Source: a virus
Virus record (IMG/VR): IMGVR_UViG_3300020020_000095
Coordinates: 1 to 40,431 of that record
Length of the DNA stretch: 40,431 nucleotides
Direction: 5' to 3' (one strand)
Under the pieces are notes generated by a model. The model was not told the DNA's origin, did not search any database, and saw nothing but the letters and a program-made list of their open reading frames with translations. The number at the start of each line of letters is the position of its first letter. Position 1 is the stretch's first letter. A program made the translations under genes and the position numbers. This document shows positions 31,896 through 39,468 of the stretch, one piece after another.

Positions 31896-32537
31896 TCAAC
31901 AACCTGATCCTACCCAATGCGAACCATCCCTACCTGACCAACGCATGTAACCTGCCGTGATAGCCTGTCCTGCTGGTGAGTACCAACTCATCCAACTTCG
32001 CATGACTAGATATCCTCTCGATCTAGCAGCATTAAATGCGTCATATACATAAGCATAGAAGGTTCCAGACATAAATTGCATCCATCCACTTGCACCTGAA
32101 CCTTGACGGTTTGGTACCCAGGAAGTATGCCCACCCTCACTTGCCGAACATGAAATAAGCCAACCGCGTGTACCAGGAAATATCTTATTGGCGTAGTCGG
32201 TAGCAAGCCACCAATTAAGGTTAGCCGTGAGTACGGCTCGTAGATCATCCGTACAAGTGCTTTCCCTTTCCCGCCATACTCGTAGAACATAACGCCTGTA
32301 TGCAACGGGTCGTTTGGCGTACCTGCCGTTTGACTTTGTTCGCTTTCTACCAAGAGTTTCCTGACAATTCCACGTTGACCTGACTACGTGATGTACTTTG
32401 TGAGATAGTCTCTCACCGTATCCGTACTTGTGCTGTCCATTGCTAGTACGTACTTCCTTCAGACTATGCGCTTCCGCTCTCTCTACACTGACTCCCATGA
32501 AGGCGAGTACAGCTACGATAGTAGCAGTAAGCTTCAA
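31896..32537 (-). CDS. exported lysozyme/transglycosylase-like protein
   Basis: TTG start after GGAGGTCTTACTT. A signal peptide (about residues 1-23, ending RAEA) is followed by a basic region (24-90) and a transglycosylase-like domain: E134 in SCSASEGGHTSW and GASGWMQFMSGTF with Q154, the two hallmarks of the SLT/resuscitation-factor fold. It would cleave peptidoglycan from outside. Since the phage already has a lysin and a lytic hub, this exported enzyme is an extra activity, perhaps for wall remodelling or exclusion. Confidence 0.72.
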   Translation of the reverse strand: MKLTATIVAVLAFMGVSVERAEAHSLKEVRTSNGQHKYGYGERLSHKVHHVVRSTWNCQETLGRKRTKSNGRYAKRPVAYRRYVLRVWRERESTCTDDLRAVLTANLNWWLATDYANKIFPGTRGWLISCSASEGGHTSWVPNRQGSGASGWMQFMSGTFYAYVYDAFNAARSRGYLVMRSWMSWYSPAGQAITAGYMRWSGRDGSHWVGSGC

Positions 32538-32585
32538 AAGTAAGACCTCCGTATAGATTACTAGGCACTCTCTCCTAGAGTGTTG

Positions 32586-32900
32586 CTAGTTGTCTACCCT
32601 ATCACCCCCCTCCTCCAAAACTTGTGCAAGTTTGGTTTCATCAATCTCTTCAATCTCATGTAGAATCAAATCAAGCTTGGCCTGCATCGCTCTCGTATCT
32701 CGGTTCTGCGACGACTGAATCAGGAACAGCATGATCCACGTTACCACGGTGGTAAACGTGTTGATGATCAGCTGCCAAGTGTCTGAAAAATCAAATAGAG
32801 GCCCGCTAGCAAGCCAAATAACACAAAGGGCAACAGCAATAGTGAACGCCATAGGATGCCCCACAGCGTTGATCCACCAGTCCGCGAATCTTCTAAACAA
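32586..32900 (-). CDS. low-affinity iron permease family membrane protein
   Basis: The 104-residue product has the family's pattern: GHPMAFTIAVALCVIWLASG (first span, about 17-33), then FSDTWQLIINTFTTVVTWIM (second span, about 43-61) and FLIQSSQNRDTRAMQAKLD, ending in an acidic helix. PF04120 members of this size are common in bacteria, where actual iron transport by the short forms is poorly shown. The start is TTG with GAGGA upstream, and it overlaps the preceding frame by 133 bases. It could act in host ion balance, superinfection exclusion or as a holin-like pore. Confidence 0.78.
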   Translation of the reverse strand: MFRRFADWWINAVGHPMAFTIAVALCVIWLASGPLFDFSDTWQLIINTFTTVVTWIMLFLIQSSQNRDTRAMQAKLDLILHEIEEIDETKLAQVLEEGGDRVDN

Positions 32901-33046
32901 CTACGTGGTCCTCGATTCTTCTCTCCATGTAATCTCGACATATGCAAACCATCACTGAGCAAGTCACCACGATCTTCTTTACTAAAACGGCTGAGTAGTT
33001 CGTGATCTTTGGGATGCACACCTACTGTCATAGTCTTTCTATCCAT
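32768..33046 (-). CDS. hypothetical protein overlapping the permease gene
   Basis: Starts at an ATG inside TGATG shared with the previous stop. About 48 residues (MDRKTMTVGVHPKDHELL...GPRSC) lie outside any other frame and look like a small soluble domain. The rest overlaps the permease gene out of frame and encodes one hydrophobic span (WRSLLLLPFVLFGLLAGLYL). Whether the full length is made, or a frameshift joins the N-terminus to the permease, cannot be told from sequence alone. Confidence 0.5.
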   Translation of the reverse strand: MDRKTMTVGVHPKDHELLSRFSKEDRGDLLSDGLHMSRLHGEKNRGPRSCLEDSRTGGSTLWGILWRSLLLLPFVLFGLLAGLYLIFQTLGS

Positions 33047-33165
33047 CACCACTTAAACTTCCTCTCGGGCCAGTGTTTGTACTCGGTCTTGGTTTTTCCG
33101 ATTCCGGTAAACAAAAAGAAGAGAGCCAAGAAGATACGAGTGAAAGGATGGTTGAAATCACGCAT
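33046..33165 (-). CDS. tiny membrane protein, 39 aa
   Basis: The ATG overlaps the end of the previous gene (ATGCGTGA). The peptide has a basic start, one short hydrophobic segment (IFLALFFLFTGIG, 11-23) and a basic end (HWPERKFKW). It probably sits in the membrane. Coupled to both neighbours. Function unknown. Confidence 0.5.
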   Translation of the reverse strand: MRDFNHPFTRIFLALFFLFTGIGKTKTEYKHWPERKFKW

Positions 33166-33361
33166 CTTCCCTTTCCCTCTGTTCCATCTGTAGATCGAAC
33201 TGCACCCTCTCCAACAATCCGATGAAAGCCGTGAGACTTTCTTCCCCACGCATACTCACACCATATCCCAATGCACCATCGTCACCAATGTATTGCACAA
33301 CTAGAATTCCACAGGTTACATGCGCTCCCGGTGGTGTCGGTACTGAAAAGTCGTCAAGCAT
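33158..33361 (-). CDS. hypothetical protein, 67 aa
   Basis: I start at ATG 33361, which overlaps the RuvC-like gene's stop (ATGCTTGA). The product begins MLDDFSVPTPPGAHVTCG, has a strand-rich part (ILVVQYIGDDGALGYGVSM) and a charged C-terminal helix. GAGGGAG lies just upstream. Family not recognised. It is probably a small cytoplasmic protein of the replication operon. Confidence 0.6.
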   Translation of the reverse strand: MLDDFSVPTPPGAHVTCGILVVQYIGDDGALGYGVSMRGEESLTAFIGLLERVQFDLQMEQREREDA

Positions 33362-33842
33362 TCTCCCTCCAAAATCCTGGGTCGTCCACCATTGTAGCAA
33401 ATTCCTTGGCACTTTGCTTACCGATGAACTGGTTTCCGTAGCCGAACATGCACCACTGTAGCAAATGCCGCGAAGCATCCATAGCATGTTCCCACGCCGC
33501 TCCCCGCTTGAACAGGCCAAGCTGTTTCAAAGCCGGGTTAGTGTAATACTGCTTGCCTGTGCCTGCTTTTTGTTTAAAGCACCCACAATCATGCTCAGCA
33601 ATTTCAGAGTACAATCTAGCCACTCCAATCAATTGTACTGGAAATAGCTCAGCACCGCCTTTACCACGACGGAATTCAAAGTCTTCGATGATAATGAACC
33701 GAGGCTCAAACTCCGTCAACCGCTCCCACAATACGTCCACGTCATCGACGTTTTGAAAGGGCGCGTAAGTCAGGTGTCCATCCTTAAGTTTGGCAAAGCA
33801 GTAACCCGTCATAATTCCTGGGTCAATGGCGATTACCTTCAT
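33354..33842 (-). CDS. RuvC-like Holliday junction resolvase
   Basis: The 162-residue protein has the RNase H-fold nuclease pattern: D7 in IAIDPGIMTGY, E53 in FIIIEDFE and D122 in HAMDASRH. Such enzymes resolve branched DNA from replication and recombination before packaging. Length fits small phage RuvC proteins. ATG overlaps the preceding stop by 4 bases. It lies with polymerase and nucleotide genes, as expected. Confidence 0.8.
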   Translation of the reverse strand: MKVIAIDPGIMTGYCFAKLKDGHLTYAPFQNVDDVDVLWERLTEFEPRFIIIEDFEFRRGKGGAELFPVQLIGVARLYSEIAEHDCGCFKQKAGTGKQYYTNPALKQLGLFKRGAAWEHAMDASRHLLQWCMFGYGNQFIGKQSAKEFATMVDDPGFWRENA

Positions 33843-34429
33843 GCTACCTCTATCCCTCTATACCGTCTTTGTTGTTCCATTTGTTTATCTCCAGTGGGTA
33901 CGTACAAATCCCGTTGATCTACAGGCTTCAAAATTTCTGGGAGTCCTCTAGCTGCTCGACCCCACTTAATATCTTTACGGTGACGAACCTCGTTATTGAT
34001 GCGAGCCTCCAATAGCGCATTCATAGCCCGTTCAATAGTACGTTTCTGGACTCGTCGCTGTTTTCCCTCCATTATGCTTTGCCAACGATGATGACTCGCC
34101 ATACTGCATCTTCTTGCAGCTTCCTTTCTACCGAGACGACGTTCAAGTTCCTCAAAGACGAAACGAAATCGGGAAACCATTACGTACCCGTAAGCTAGAG
34201 AATCAAGCTTCTTCTTCGCAACTCTATGCGAACGGCATCGTTTGCAGTGAGAATGAAATGATGGCGACAACCCGGTATTCCTCTTGTAGAAATATTTCTC
34301 TGTTGCTGGCAGCCAAACACCACCCTCAGGATGAGTAAGACCTGCACAAAGCTTCATGCCATTCTTGATTGAGTAGGGTTTCCTCGGAACGCCTTCCCTT
34401 CCTCGGCCTACTCCCTTAGACTTCGTCAC
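33839..34429 (-). CDS. basic protein with possible zinc site, 196 aa
   Basis: GTG start one base after the previous stop. The protein is very basic. Residues 26-67 (KLCAGLTHPEGGVWLP, then FHSHCKRCRSHR) offer C28, H33, C62 and C65 as zinc ligands, a pattern I recall from phage proteins with a small zinc ribbon near an HNH-type or DNA-binding part. The rest is helical and Arg-rich. No nuclease motif is visible. Probably DNA- or RNA-binding. Confidence 0.6.
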   Translation of the reverse strand: MTKSKGVGRGREGVPRKPYSIKNGMKLCAGLTHPEGGVWLPATEKYFYKRNTGLSPSFHSHCKRCRSHRVAKKKLDSLAYGYVMVSRFRFVFEELERRLGRKEAARRCSMASHHRWQSIMEGKQRRVQKRTIERAMNALLEARINNEVRHRKDIKWGRAARGLPEILKPVDQRDLYVPTGDKQMEQQRRYRGIEVA

Positions 34430-34430
34430 T

Positions 34431-34652
34431 TCAACTGTCTTTCCTCAGAACCAGATCCTCAATTGTCTTTTCACGCCCTTCAATCCTACATGCTCCATTT
34501 GATCGGTTGTCAGACGGTGATACGATTTCCATGTTAGCCAGTACCTCGTCTGCGGCTGCATGACAAGAGGTTCCTGGCGCCTTCCCACCATGACTATTCC
34601 TTTTGGACAATATACGCTTGCCAATTTCTTCAGGGTCACGTTGATCCCTCAT
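34431..34652 (-). CDS. hypothetical protein, 73 aa
   Basis: The ATG overlaps the stop of the tiny zinc protein gene (ATGA). The product begins MRDQRDPEEIGKRILSKRN and has an acidic and helical C-terminus (EGREKTIEDLVLRKDS). No motif. A second frame here (34445-34639) is less likely because it lacks the coupled start. Confidence 0.5.
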   Translation of the reverse strand: MRDQRDPEEIGKRILSKRNSHGGKAPGTSCHAAADEVLANMEIVSPSDNRSNGACRIEGREKTIEDLVLRKDS

Positions 34653-34750
34653 TCCAACTCCTTCGTACCAGCACCGCAGCATGGACACTTACGACACCCA
34701 GGGCCATAGCTCCAAGCCGCTAGACAACGCCAGCATATGACGACCTTCAT
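34649..34750 (-). CDS. tiny zinc-ribbon-like protein, 33 aa
   Basis: Coupled by ATGA overlaps on both sides. The 33-residue product has CWRC (6-9), then CRKC and C-C (19, 22, 24, 25), enough for one zinc knuckle, with a short Trp/Tyr/Gly loop between. Such small phage zinc peptides often bind nucleic acid or a host protein. The frame and coupling are clear; function is not. Confidence 0.6.
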   Translation of the reverse strand: MKVVICWRCLAAWSYGPGCRKCPCCGAGTKELE

Positions 34751-34989
34751 CGGGGTTCCTTCGTACCAGCAGCCAGCCTCACAATCGAAAGGGCAACCTC
34801 CTTGACTGGCTCATCCTTTAGCCGTTGATACTGGCCGACAATCCACCGCGCATCACGTTCGATTTCCGCTAGGCGTTCCTCTACCTGGCGAAGCTCGGCA
34901 TGGTAGGGGCACTCGCACCACCAGCCCTCGGAGTCCCTAACAGACTTCTGACGATGCCTCGGTGTGTCGGTGGTGGGGGTGGTATTCAT
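34747..34989 (-). CDS. hypothetical helical protein, 80 aa
   Basis: ATGA overlap with the polymerase stop. After a Thr/Pro-rich start (MNTTPTTDTPRHRQK) comes WWCECPYH, then a long helix (AELRQVEERLAEIERDARWI) of coiled-coil type. It may make dimers. Family unknown. Confidence 0.6.
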   Translation of the reverse strand: MNTTPTTDTPRHRQKSVRDSEGWWCECPYHAELRQVEERLAEIERDARWIVGQYQRLKDEPVKEVALSIVRLAAGTKEPR

Positions 34990-37442
34990 TCTGTCTCCTT
35001 AAGATCGCCCCATGTAGGCCCAACTGAGATATCTGCCTTGTAGGGGAAGTCCCATCCGATACTGTCCCTAGCCGATGATTCAATAGTTTCCTTCATAACT
35101 TGTGCTGTTTCGGATATATGATCCTCTCTAGCGCAGACCACAATGGAATCATGAACCGTAATGCGAACTTGGGCCACTTCGGGATTGAGTAGCTCATTAA
35201 CCAGACGGATAACCGCGAATAGAGTAATATTCGCAGCAATGTTTTGAGGCTCGAAACTGATTGCCTGATTAACTGCATGGATATACGCCTTCTTCTCTTG
35301 TGGGATTATATAGAATCTACGCTTATGACCGAATGGCGACTGTAGCTCACCCTTCTCCAACATTTGCTGTTCAACTAGTTTACGCCATTCTTTAACCTTA
35401 GGAAATCGTCCCCACCAGAAGTCGATGTAAGCCTGCGCTTCCTCCTGTGGCATATGATACATCTGCGCGAAGGTAAATGCGCTCTGCCCATATGCTACAC
35501 CGAAATTAATGTTTTTAGCGCGGACATATTGTTCGTATGTATATCCCTCTCCATAGAACTGCGAAGCAACTTCTTTGTGTAGTGATCTATTGGTGTCGAG
35601 GTAAATAGCTTGGAGTTCTGTGTCTCCTGAGAGGACAGCGATTGTTCTAAGCTCTGCCTGAGAAAGGTCAGCAGAAATGAACTGACACCCTGGATCAGCC
35701 ACGAATACACGTCGAATGTTCGGTAGCCCCTCTTTAGGTCTAGTGACATTCTGCATGTTCGGATTCTTGGACGAAAGCCTTGCAGACTCGGTGCCGTGAA
35801 TGTTGAAGATAGTATAGATACGTCCATCGGGAGATTTCTCCGCTCGAATGGTAAAAGGCTCGATGTAGGTGTTTCTCTGTTTATCAAGTGCTTTCCACCT
35901 ATCCAGAGTTTCAGCAAAAGCCTTGACTCCGTTGCGATTTACTCCGTTCCTGAGTCTAAACTTGTCCCGGATAATTTCCTGTCGAACATCTGCGTCAACC
36001 GCACGTGGATCGGCTCGCATCGGATTGCGCTCAACTCTGGGTCTATCAAGATCGTGCTGCAATCCCCACTTGTCATACAGTAGCTCGACAAGCTGTTTAG
36101 GCGAATTAGGATTCAGTTCATCCTCTCTTGCAATCTCCCGTAATACTCCCTTCCACTCATGTAGCCTAGGCCAAACTTCAGTCTCTAGAATATCACATGC
36201 CGCGTCAATGTCCCACAAGTTACCATAGCTCTCAACCTCGGTGAGAGCATTGCTGAGAGGTATGAGCGTGGCCTTGTAAGGTCTATCGTAAACATTATCG
36301 TGAACTGCCCGTTCTCGCAGAACATGGTAAAGAGCGAGGGACCCAGCTGTATCCATCCCGTTGTATTCATACAAGTCTATCCTTGTTCTTTTATCAGGGA
36401 GAGTAGTTGGCCAATCTGACCAGGCTCCCTTGCCTTTCTTGAAGTCACGTACACTTCCCGGTTCGTACTTGGGCCATCCAAGTTCATCTTTAAGCAGCCA
36501 TTCAAGAGAATGTCCCCCCGCTCCTGATTCAGGATCGCCAGGACGTTCATCAAGTGCGTAACTGAGCAATCCTGTATCTTCATCGACACGCGCTGCGATG
36601 CCAAACTTCTTCAACTCCTTTGTGTCGTACTTTCCGAACTGCCAGAGATATCTTACATCTTCAATGGTGAGAAGCTTACCGATATATTCTCTACGGAAGG
36701 TTTCGTCCGAACATGGACCGATACCGAAAGTGACTGCTCGCTCGGGTCGTATTGCGAATCCGATACATGCCAGTCCAGAATATCCTCCTTCGATATCGAC
36801 AGCAACGAGGGTATTAGTTCCTCCAGAAATGGTATCAAACATTTCATCTGCCCATCGCTTAGCTTCATCCAAGTCCTCCGTCCATGATACTTTAGGAAGT
36901 TTGGGAGTTGGTAGTGGTGAGATAGCTAGTCGGAAATCTCTGACAAGCTCAGGGAACGTGGCATCATCACGAACGACCACAGCAGGATTGTTAGTGACAA
37001 TGACTCTCTGATCCTTACCAGCTTCACTATCTCTATGATGCACGTAACCACGATTCATTCCAATATTGGCTTCACCTATGACTCCCCATGCAGCTTCACG
37101 TCCGGCAGCGATTACCGTGTCAGCCTCTCCAATCTCCGACTCAAGGCGTGGCGCACAGCAAGCTTGAGCAAGACCAAATCCCTTCTCGTTACCATCGGAC
37201 TTACAGAGTACGACGTTAGTAGCCAGTACCTCATCCCGTTTCACTCCATGTAGTTGCAGTAGGTGATCCAAGACCCTACCAGCAGGCCCACTGAATGATT
37301 TTCCCGCGAGGGATTCAAAGTGTCCAGGTGAACGTGAGACTACCGCGATCTTCGCATCTTCAGGGCCAGTCGTCCTAGAGAACGACCGATCCTTAAAAGG
37401 ACACTTATCGCAAAGAGCGTATGGTGCTTTAGGCAGCTTCAC
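34986..37442 (-). CDS. DNA polymerase A fused to a UDG-like domain
   Basis: The 818-residue protein copies the phage genome. Residues 1-175 resemble family 4 uracil-DNA glycosylase with C11, C14, C80 and C95 placed as its iron-sulfur ligands, but GEAPG is replaced by SRSPG, losing the usual Glu. Residues about 210-375 are a 3'-5' exonuclease (D216/E218, D273, Y360/D364). The polymerase has motif A DLSQAELR (D592), motif B RAKNINFGVAYG (K643, F647) and motif C VHDSI (D765), with Ser instead of Glu. There is no 5'-nuclease domain. GTG start coupled to the gene before. Confidence 0.93.
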   Translation of the reverse strand: MKLPKAPYALCDKCPFKDRSFSRTTGPEDAKIAVVSRSPGHFESLAGKSFSGPAGRVLDHLLQLHGVKRDEVLATNVVLCKSDGNEKGFGLAQACCAPRLESEIGEADTVIAAGREAAWGVIGEANIGMNRGYVHHRDSEAGKDQRVIVTNNPAVVVRDDATFPELVRDFRLAISPLPTPKLPKVSWTEDLDEAKRWADEMFDTISGGTNTLVAVDIEGGYSGLACIGFAIRPERAVTFGIGPCSDETFRREYIGKLLTIEDVRYLWQFGKYDTKELKKFGIAARVDEDTGLLSYALDERPGDPESGAGGHSLEWLLKDELGWPKYEPGSVRDFKKGKGAWSDWPTTLPDKRTRIDLYEYNGMDTAGSLALYHVLRERAVHDNVYDRPYKATLIPLSNALTEVESYGNLWDIDAACDILETEVWPRLHEWKGVLREIAREDELNPNSPKQLVELLYDKWGLQHDLDRPRVERNPMRADPRAVDADVRQEIIRDKFRLRNGVNRNGVKAFAETLDRWKALDKQRNTYIEPFTIRAEKSPDGRIYTIFNIHGTESARLSSKNPNMQNVTRPKEGLPNIRRVFVADPGCQFISADLSQAELRTIAVLSGDTELQAIYLDTNRSLHKEVASQFYGEGYTYEQYVRAKNINFGVAYGQSAFTFAQMYHMPQEEAQAYIDFWWGRFPKVKEWRKLVEQQMLEKGELQSPFGHKRRFYIIPQEKKAYIHAVNQAISFEPQNIAANITLFAVIRLVNELLNPEVAQVRITVHDSIVVCAREDHISETAQVMKETIESSARDSIGWDFPYKADISVGPTWGDLKETE

Positions 37443-37678
37443 TTATGTCCACTTTCATGAGTTATACCCTCGCTGCTTACAGGCTCTTCAACAACCCAAG
37501 TCCCACGTTTTCGCTCGTAGTTCTCAATCGCTATCGTGTCACTCATCATTTCCAGGTAAAATCTCCACCTACCCCAAGCGATCGCTCGTTTGTAAAGTCT
37601 CCATTTGGGTAGGGCTTGCCAACGATCAAACCATTCTGTAAATTTGTCCTGATAGTAGTTGACTTCTGCGCTACTCAT
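37439..37678 (-). CDS. hypothetical Trp/Arg-rich protein, 79 aa
   Basis: ATG overlaps the preceding zinc-ribbon gene by 8 bases and its stop overlaps the polymerase GTG. The product (MSSAEVNYYQDKFTEWFDRW) is rich in Trp, Tyr and Arg in its first 50 residues, then acidic and polar. No known motif. Its place just before the polymerase suggests a replication accessory protein, by context only. Confidence 0.6.
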   Translation of the reverse strand: MSSAEVNYYQDKFTEWFDRWQALPKWRLYKRAIAWGRWRFYLEMMSDTIAIENYERKRGTWVVEEPVSSEGITHESGHK

Positions 37679-37817
37679 CTAGTTCCCACTTGTGGCCGCA
37701 GATTGGACATTCAACATAAGCCGGCCGTTCCTCAGTTTCCTTCCTAATCACGAACGGACTCACAGTAGAATGAAGCTCGTCTGCCTTCGGACACCACACT
37801 AGAACATCTAGTCTCAT
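37671..37817 (-). CDS. small zinc-ribbon-like protein, 48 aa
   Basis: The ATG lies in TAATG shared with the kinase stop. The product begins MRLDVLVWCPKADELHST and ends ECPICGHKWELDE. C9 with CPICGH near the end gives three cysteines and a His for one zinc site. It is probably a DNA- or protein-binding knuckle. Coupling on both sides and the zinc pattern support it. Confidence 0.65.
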   Translation of the reverse strand: MRLDVLVWCPKADELHSTVSPFVIRKETEERPAYVECPICGHKWELDE

Positions 37818-38452
37818 TACACCCGTTCCCACATTCCACCACCTATATGTCGAGGTTCTAGCCTATCCAGGTGTATTAACATTTCGTTGATCTTGTCGTA
37901 CAGATCATCCAACGTACCGTCGTTCATCAACGTGTAGTCCACCATCTTGTCCGGGAACAATTCCTCGCCTCTGTGCGGGTCTTGCACTTCAAAGCCCGGT
38001 CTGCGTAGCTGCACTACATAACCACCGCAAGTATTGACTCGTCTGGCATTACTCTCAAACCGACAGTCTGTAATTACGATCTTCTTACCGTGATAGTACC
38101 CGTCGATAGGTAGAGTCAAGTCATCCCAAAATGTATCCCACCATACCTGCTTACTAGCCTCATCACCCATACGCTGCAAGAACTGACGAAAGGTGCCTGG
38201 CCCGTCGATAAACGCGAAATTACCCTCTCTCTTTGCCGCATCCTCACTACTAGCGTATTGCACGACTTCGACGTGAACGTTAGGATCGTTCTTCCACTTG
38301 TCAATCTCATGGTAAGGAATATCAAGTAGAGCAGCCACAGAACGCTTAAGAGGGTCGGCAAAAGCCTTGCGTTCAAAACCATGCTGCTTGATCAGATACG
38401 CAGCCACCGTATCCTTCCCGGAATTCTTAAGCCCCTTAAGTCCGATGATCAC
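37817..38452 (-). CDS. deoxynucleoside monophosphate kinase
   Basis: The 211-residue protein has a P-loop GLKNSGKDT (7-15), then AFADPLKRSVAALLDIP and a later ITDCRFESNARRV, as in T4 gp1-type dNMP kinases. These phosphorylate dNMPs, turning degraded host DNA or new nucleotides into dNDPs. GTG start overlaps the previous stop (GTGA). It works with the MazG-like enzyme and polymerase nearby. Confidence 0.82.
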   Translation of the reverse strand: MIIGLKGLKNSGKDTVAAYLIKQHGFERKAFADPLKRSVAALLDIPYHEIDKWKNDPNVHVEVVQYASSEDAAKREGNFAFIDGPGTFRQFLQRMGDEASKQVWWDTFWDDLTLPIDGYYHGKKIVITDCRFESNARRVNTCGGYVVQLRRPGFEVQDPHRGEELFPDKMVDYTLMNDGTLDDLYDKINEMLIHLDRLEPRHIGGGMWERV

Positions 38453-38673
38453 GGTAGCACCAAATCCAATTGAGAACTATTCGTGTTCTTCAGAGTAGCA
38501 TAAAGCTGTCCGAACGGATCGACTATCTGTACGTCTGGACTTTCACGCGGTCCTCTGATTATGACTCCCCACTTCAAAGGAGACTCCCAAAGCATTCCAT
38601 CCTGCCCAACGTCACAAACGCGGGTGTATAAATCCGACTTCAGGAATTCTATAAGTTCTCTCCGCTCATTCAT
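38449..38673 (-). CDS. hypothetical protein, 74 aa
   Basis: Coupled by ATGA and GTGA overlaps on its two sides. The product begins MNERRELIEFLKSDLYTR and ends LYATLKNTNSSQLDLVLP. It looks like a small mixed alpha/beta protein. No family recognised. Confidence 0.6.
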   Translation of the reverse strand: MNERRELIEFLKSDLYTRVCDVGQDGMLWESPLKWGVIIRGPRESPDVQIVDPFGQLYATLKNTNSSQLDLVLP

Positions 38674-38888
38674 CGGTGGCTCTTCCTAGTCTGTACTCCT
38701 ATTACTCTTTGTCCCCACAGGCGTACTACCCAAAGTCTGTGTCCGTAGAATTTCTGGTTCATACGGAATCTCTTGGTCTTGAAGGTTACTCCTGCGAAAA
38801 TTCTCCACCATCGACCAGCAATCGTGAATCTTAGTTGAGGACAGGGTATCTTCTTGTAGGTCTTACTAACGGGTAGATATGGATTCAT
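38670..38888 (-). CDS. very basic hypothetical protein, 72 aa
   Basis: ATGA overlap with the MazG-like gene stop. It is rich in Arg, Lys, Trp and Phe (WWRIFAGVTFKTKRFRMNQK) and so may bind nucleic acid. No domain known. Arginine-rich composition is steady over its length. Confidence 0.55.
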   Translation of the reverse strand: MNPYLPVSKTYKKIPCPQLRFTIAGRWWRIFAGVTFKTKRFRMNQKFYGHRLWVVRLWGQRVIGVQTRKSHR

Positions 38889-39286
38889 CGGTCGCTGCCA
38901 CTTCCGCGCAACTTGTCGCGTTCCTTGCGATCCTGCAACTTGCGTAGGTTCATTTCCATTGTCCTCTCCATACGAAGCCCCAGCTCGTTGTGCAATTGCG
39001 AGACGTACCAGAGAACGTCACCTAGTTCTTTGCGGAGTGCGATAAGCCTGTCATCGGTGAATTCGCCGCCATCATCACGCAGAGCCTTCCAAACCTCTTC
39101 TGATACTTCTCCTGCCTCACCACACAGTTTGCCAGCACAATACCCCACTCGCAGAAAAGCTGACGCAGTAGATGTACCTGGTTTAAGTTCTATAGTCTGT
39201 TTGTGGGCTTGCATAATCTCGTTGACGGCCTCGATGTATGGCGCTGCCGTTTCTGGCGTCTTGTCTTGGTAGTCGTTCATGTTCAC
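38885..39286 (-). CDS. MazG-like nucleotide pyrophosphohydrolase
   Basis: The 133-residue protein has the MazG metal-binding helix pattern: E57, E60 and E63/E64 in KLCGEAGEVSEEVWKAL and E87/D90 in KELGDVLWYVSQL. It hydrolyses (d)NTPs to monophosphates, and phage MazG proteins may change nucleotide pools or alarmone levels. The monophosphates are substrates for the kinase two genes downstream. Start GTG (39286, overlapping GTGA) or ATG two codons later. Confidence 0.82.
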   Translation of the reverse strand: MNMNDYQDKTPETAAPYIEAVNEIMQAHKQTIELKPGTSTASAFLRVGYCAGKLCGEAGEVSEEVWKALRDDGGEFTDDRLIALRKELGDVLWYVSQLHNELGLRMERTMEMNLRKLQDRKERDKLRGSGSDR

Positions 39287-39468
39287 GGTACTATCCCTCT
39301 CCTTCGTCTAGGCCTGAGTTTTCTGCCCTCTGAATGTTGTACTAGATACCCCTCTCCAAGTTGTTCACGCACTCTAGTCTTAGCCGCTTCTTTGGTTTCT
39401 CCCTGCGCTCGAACCGTTGTACTATATCCATCACGTTTGCGTGTTGCTATGAAACGGTAAGACCTCAT
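39283..39468 (-). CDS. small basic hypothetical protein, 61 aa
   Basis: ATGA overlap with the helicase stop. The product has YRFIATRKRDGYSTTVRAQG followed by a helical KEAAKTRVREQL and a basic end (RKLRPRRRRGIVP). The strand-strand-helix pattern could be a small RNA- or DNA-binding fold. Unknown family. Confidence 0.6.
   Translation of the reverse strand: MRSYRFIATRKRDGYSTTVRAQGETKEAAKTRVREQLGEGYLVQHSEGRKLRPRRRRGIVP

Noticed and set aside
32538-32585. Possible promoter and CTAGG/CCTAG hairpin before the exported genes
   Set aside because: No -35/-10 pair at acceptable spacing and the stem is only 5 bases; kept only as a place to test for a promoter.
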